Shown in pieces: positions 12,824-15,916 of a stretch of 15,916 nucleotides of DNA (position 1 is the stretch's first letter; every line of letters begins with the position of its first letter). The stretch spans positions 1 to 15,916 of the forward strand of contig JAIKXK010000049.1 of the NCBI GenBank assembly GCA_024684155.1, read 5' to 3'. Under the pieces are notes generated by a model. It worked only from the letters and a program-made list of their open reading frames with translations, searched no databases and was not told where the DNA came from. A program made the position numbers and the translations under genes. Source of the stretch: Lachnospiraceae bacterium. GTDB taxonomy: Bacteria > Bacillota > Clostridia > Lachnospirales > Lachnospiraceae.

Positions 12824-14713
12824 CTAATCCTCTACAGTTACACCCTCCTGTTCAAGCACGCCTTCACTCTTCACAATAACTTCGTCCCCAAAAAGCGACT
12901 CGAATTCCTGGCGATTAATCTTCTCTTTTTCTAAGAGAAGGCTCGCACAACTATGAAGAATATCCTCATGTTCCTTTAAGATTTCTTCTGCTTTTGCATA
13001 ACATTCATCAATAATTCGGCGAACCTCCTCATCAATAACAGAAGCAATATCTTCACTGTATCCTTTTACATGACCATAGTCACGTCCTAAGAACACTTCT
13101 CCGTCATCCTGATTGTAATCTACAGGACCAATCTTATCTGAAAAACCATAAATGGTAACCATACGTCTTGCCATGGCTGTGGCCTGTTTAATATCTTGAG
13201 AAGCTCCAGTGGTTACATCTCCAAAAATCATAGCTTCCGCAATTCTTCCACCGAAGTCTACAATAATCTCTTGAAGCATCTTTCCCTTGGTATTAAACAT
13301 TTCATCCTTTTCAGGAAGTGGCATGGTATAACCGGCAGCTCCCTGGCCAGTAGGGATAATTGATACGGAATATACCGGTCCAACATCTGGAAGTACATGG
13401 AATAAAATCGCATGTCCCGCCTCATGATAAGCTGTGATTTTTTTCTCTTTATCAGAAATAATCTTGCTTCGCTTTTCTGTTCCTATTCCAACTTTAACAA
13501 AGGAATTTTTAATATCATCCATTTTAATGAAGCGACGATTTTCTTTTGCCGCTGCAATAGCCGCTTCATTTAAAAGATTTTCTAAATCAGCTCCTGTAAA
13601 TCCTGCTGTGGTTTGTGCAATCTGTTTTAAGTCCACATCATCGGATAAAGGTTTATTCTTCGCATGAACATGTAATATTTCTTCACGGCCTCTCACATCT
13701 GGTCTTCCTACGAACACCTTTCTGTCAAAACGGCCTGGACGCATAATAGCCGGATCCAAAATGTCTACACGGTTGGTAGCAGCCATAACGATAATACCTT
13801 CATTAATACCAAAACCATCCATTTCAACAAGCATCTGGTTCAAAGTCTGCTCACGTTCATCGTGACCACCACCCATTCCAGAACCTCGTTTTCTGGCAAC
13901 TGCATCAATCTCATCAATAAATACAATACAAGGTGCATTCTTCTTGGCATCCTCAAATAAATCTCTTACTCGAGAAGCCCCAACACCTACAAACATTTCC
14001 ACAAAATCAGAACCGGAAATCGAGAAGAATGGAACTCCTGCTTCACCTGCTACTGCTTTTGCAAGTAAGGTTTTACCGGTTCCAGGAGGTCCTACCAAAA
14101 GCAGTCCCTTTGGAATTCTAGCTCCAACCTTTGTATATTTCACAGGATCCTTCAGAAAATCTACCACCTCGACGAGTTCTTCTTTTTCTTCCTGTAAGCC
14201 TGCCACATCATCAAAACGGATTTTCATATTTTCCTGGGTGGTCATCTTTGCCCTGGATTTTCCAAAATTCATCATTCTAGAAGATGCTCCACCGCCGCTT
14301 CCTGCAGCCTGGCCATTTAGCATTATCATAAATAAGATGAATAGTACCGCCACCACAATAAGCATTGGTAACATTTCAGTAAACCATCCATCCTGAGGCA
14401 CATCGTATACTACATAGTTTCCAAACCCATAGGATTCCATTGTATCAATGGCATCATTTACATCTGTTACATACAAAGTATAAGCAACCTTGTTTGCACT
14501 CTCATCATCCGTTTTCATATAAACGGTCAGGGTTCCTGTAGGAACCTGTAAGTTTTGCTCCACTCGAACACTTTCTACTGTATCCGCCTCTAAAAATTCT
14601 TTTAACTGCGTCATACTCATGGTTGGAGCTGCCTGTCCTGTAAAGAAATACCAAAGAAAGATTACAACTAGTATTAATAACAGGTAAAAACCAAATCCAC
14701 TTCTTCTTCTCAA
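12824..14713 (-). CDS. ftsH: ATP-dependent zinc metalloprotease FtsH
   Basis: Membrane-anchored AAA+ protease that extracts and degrades misfolded or regulatory membrane and cytosolic proteins. At 629 residues it is of normal length. Seen: N-terminal membrane segment (about 7-25), an external region (27-110), second membrane segment (about 114-133), Walker A GPPGTGKT (208-215), Walker B VFIDEIDA (264-271), the second region of homology with the arginine pair in RPGRFDRK (325-332), zinc motif HEAGH (430-434) and third zinc ligand Asp507 in SQDIKQAT. The start is TTG at 14713: AGGAG lies six bases upstream, the membrane anchor begins immediately after it, and the next methionine (residue 32) would remove the anchor. 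It sits 14 bases after hpt in the conserved tilS-hpt-ftsH order. Confidence 0.98.
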   Translation of the reverse strand: MRRRSGFGFYLLLILVVIFLWYFFTGQAAPTMSMTQLKEFLEADTVESVRVEQNLQVPTGTLTVYMKTDDESANKVAYTLYVTDVNDAIDTMESYGFGNYVVYDVPQDGWFTEMLPMLIVVAVLFILFMIMLNGQAAGSGGGASSRMMNFGKSRAKMTTQENMKIRFDDVAGLQEEKEELVEVVDFLKDPVKYTKVGARIPKGLLLVGPPGTGKTLLAKAVAGEAGVPFFSISGSDFVEMFVGVGASRVRDLFEDAKKNAPCIVFIDEIDAVARKRGSGMGGGHDEREQTLNQMLVEMDGFGINEGIIVMAATNRVDILDPAIMRPGRFDRKVFVGRPDVRGREEILHVHAKNKPLSDDVDLKQIAQTTAGFTGADLENLLNEAAIAAAKENRRFIKMDDIKNSFVKVGIGTEKRSKIISDKEKKITAYHEAGHAILFHVLPDVGPVYSVSIIPTGQGAAGYTMPLPEKDEMFNTKGKMLQEIIVDFGGRIAEAMIFGDVTTGASQDIKQATAMARRMVTIYGFSDKIGPVDYNQDDGEVFLGRDYGHVKGYSEDIASVIDEEVRRIIDECYAKAEEILKEHEDILHSCASLLLEKEKINRQEFESLFGDEVIVKSEGVLEQEGVTVED

Positions 14714-14719
14714 TTTACT

Positions 14720-14724
14720 CTCCT
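14720..14724 (-). promoter_or_regulatory. Ribosome binding site that supports the ftsH TTG start
   Basis: AGGAG on the minus strand, six bases before TTG at 14713 and just after the hpt stop codon. No ATG or GTG in frame lies between it and the first membrane segment. Confidence 0.8.
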
Positions 14725-14727
14725 ATC

Positions 14728-15252
14728 CTAATCGAACTCTACCACACCAATATATGGTAAGTTACGATACTTTTGATCATAATCTAGTCCGTAGCCAACA
14801 ACAAAAGCATCCGGAATTGTAAAGCCGATATAATCCACTGGCACATCCACTTCACGTCGATCCGGTTTATCTAACATGGCACACATACGAACGCTTTTTG
14901 CCTTGCGATCTTTGAACAATCCAGACAAATAATTAAGAGTATTACCACTATCGATAATATCTTCCACAATAATCACGTTTCTTCCTTCAACACCTAAGTC
15001 CAAATCCTTCTTAATCTGAACCTCTCCTGAAGAAACTGTGCCTGAGCCGTAGCTACTGGTTGCCATAAAATCTATGGTCACAGGAACTGTAATTCTCTTT
15101 GCAAGTTCACATGCAAAAAATGCGGCTCCCTTTAAAATACAAACCAAAAATACACTTTCACCTTCATAGTCCTTGGAAATCTGTTCACCCAACTCGCTAA
15201 TTCTTTTTGCCAGTTCCTCTTCTGATAGCATTTCCTTGACAACTTCTGACAT
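14728..15252 (-). CDS. hpt: Hypoxanthine phosphoribosyltransferase
   Basis: A 174-residue purine salvage enzyme that joins hypoxanthine (usually also guanine) to PRPP to give IMP or GMP in the cytoplasm. Seen: the LKGAAFF loop (40-46), the flexible SSYGSGTVSSG loop (66-76), the PRPP-binding motif VIIVEDIIDSGNT (93-105, with the acidic pair Glu97-Asp98) and the purine-binding segment DAFVVGYGLDY (148-158). Length is normal for bacterial Hpt. The ATG is one base after the tilS stop, and its GGAGG lies within the last tilS codons, so translation is likely coupled. Confidence 0.97.
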   Translation of the reverse strand: MSEVVKEMLSEEELAKRISELGEQISKDYEGESVFLVCILKGAAFFACELAKRITVPVTIDFMATSSYGSGTVSSGEVQIKKDLDLGVEGRNVIIVEDIIDSGNTLNYLSGLFKDRKAKSVRMCAMLDKPDRREVDVPVDYIGFTIPDAFVVGYGLDYDQKYRNLPYIGVVEFD

Positions 15253-15253
15253 T

Positions 15254-15916
15254 TTAATTCCTCCAAAATTCTACTTCAAGTACATACTTGGTATTATTAT
15301 CAATGCGACAATCTTCGCTATTTCTCATCCCTAGAATCCAAATCACTTTTGAATCCTGGCATAAAAGCCAAATGGAATCTCTTTCCTCTCGCGGAATTTT
15401 TTCTTCCACAAAATAATCCTGTAAAAGCTTCTTTCCGCCTTCAGGATGGATTACAAAATAATCTCCTTCTTTGCGGTGTCTTAGCTCCATACTGCCTTCT
15501 ATTTTATCATAGTCAAATACTTTCGCATAGGTTTTTCTAGGCAATAGTTCATTTTCTCTACTTTTTCGCAGTCGAAACTTCATATCAATCCCCGGAAGAG
15601 AAACACTATAGTCTTCTCCAGGCTTTAAGGAAGGAATCATAATATCTGCTTCCTCTTTTTTCTCTTGTACTTCCCTTTGTTTTTGATAAATAGTCAAATG
15701 GTCATACCCATTTCGCACTACAAAACCATGAGGCAGGTGATACTCTCTTCCCACTGCCATAAAAATCAGCTCATTAATCATTTCCACATGAGCCCTTGTA
15801 ATGTTATGAGCTGCTCCTTCCAATCGAAGCCAGGCCATAATCACTTCACTGCGGCTTTGTTCTTTCATCTGACGAAGGTGCCAAAGGTTTAATCCCTTTT
15901 CATCCATCATGTCATA
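15254..15916 (-). CDS. tilS: tRNA(Ile)-lysidine synthetase, C-terminal part (cut by window edge)
   Basis: TilS attaches lysine to C34 of the CAU-anticodon tRNA-Ile, changing it to read AUA. The frame is open to the right edge (220 residues seen of a family usually 430-480), so the N-terminal PP-loop ATPase domain is outside the window and the methionines near the edge are internal. The visible part holds the substrate-binding middle region (RSEVIMAWLRLEGAAHNITR near the edge) and the TilS_C domain with LRHRKEGDYF, KKLLQDYFVEEKIPREERD and VIWILGMRNSEDCRI. The position directly before hpt and ftsH supports the call. Confidence 0.95.
   Translation of the reverse strand, partial: YDMMDEKGLNLWHLRQMKEQSRSEVIMAWLRLEGAAHNITRAHVEMINELIFMAVGREYHLPHGFVVRNGYDHLTIYQKQREVQEKKEEADIMIPSLKPGEDYSVSLPGIDMKFRLRKSRENELLPRKTYAKVFDYDKIEGSMELRHRKEGDYFVIHPEGGKKLLQDYFVEEKIPREERDSIWLLCQDSKVIWILGMRNSEDCRIDNNTKYVLEVEFWRN

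Noticed and set aside
13944..14396. A 150-codon plus-strand open frame antisense to ftsH
   Set aside because: Serine/threonine/proline-rich translation typical of the reverse strand of a Gly/Ala/Lys-rich gene; ftsH itself is certain.

Overview
The window is a low-GC chromosomal segment from an anaerobic Firmicute, most likely a Clostridia/Lachnospiraceae-type organism. The evidence is a fermentative pyruvate formate-lyase, the Firmicute gene order tilS-hpt-ftsH, strong Gly/Ala-poor AT-rich coding with GGAGG-type ribosome binding sites, and gut-Clostridia-style GH13 and FIST/MCP genes. The genus cannot be fixed from sequence reading alone. Every gene I can support lies on the minus strand, so transcription runs from the right edge to the left edge.

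Reading in the direction of transcription there are four blocks. (1) 15916-12824: tilS (C-terminal part only, cut by the window edge), hpt and ftsH, packed with gaps of 1 and 14 bases: tRNA-Ile lysidine modification, purine salvage and membrane protein quality control. (2) 12626-8499: an intracellular GH13 alpha-glucan hydrolase, a FIST-domain sensor protein and a soluble methyl-accepting chemotaxis-type signalling protein, ending in a clear terminator. A TATAAT box, a small hairpin and a terminator-like hairpin lie in the 197-base leader before the hydrolase. (3) 8437-2096: a Tet(M)-type ribosome-associated GTPase fused at its C-terminus to a YacP/Rae1-type NYN endoribonuclease domain, then an SbcD/YhaO-like metallophosphoesterase and an SbcC/YhaN-like coiled-coil ATPase with a transmembrane hairpin in place of a zinc hook; these end in a strong terminator. 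(4) 1860-1: pflB, cut by the left edge after 620 codons, with a 235-base upstream region rich in regulatory-looking elements.

The most interesting item is block 3. A single protein combines a factor that should occupy the ribosomal A-site region with a nuclease domain whose characterised Bacillus relative cuts mRNA in the A site, and it is co-transcribed with a predicted membrane-anchored DNA nuclease complex. The second is block 2, where glucan breakdown is coupled genetically to a FIST sensor and a cytoplasmic chemoreceptor. The third is the pflB control region, which shows a near-consensus promoter overlapped by an NrdR-box-like sequence, a perfect 8-bp inverted repeat and a Rex-like site. 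No RNA genes, CRISPR arrays, insertion sequences or attachment sites were seen.
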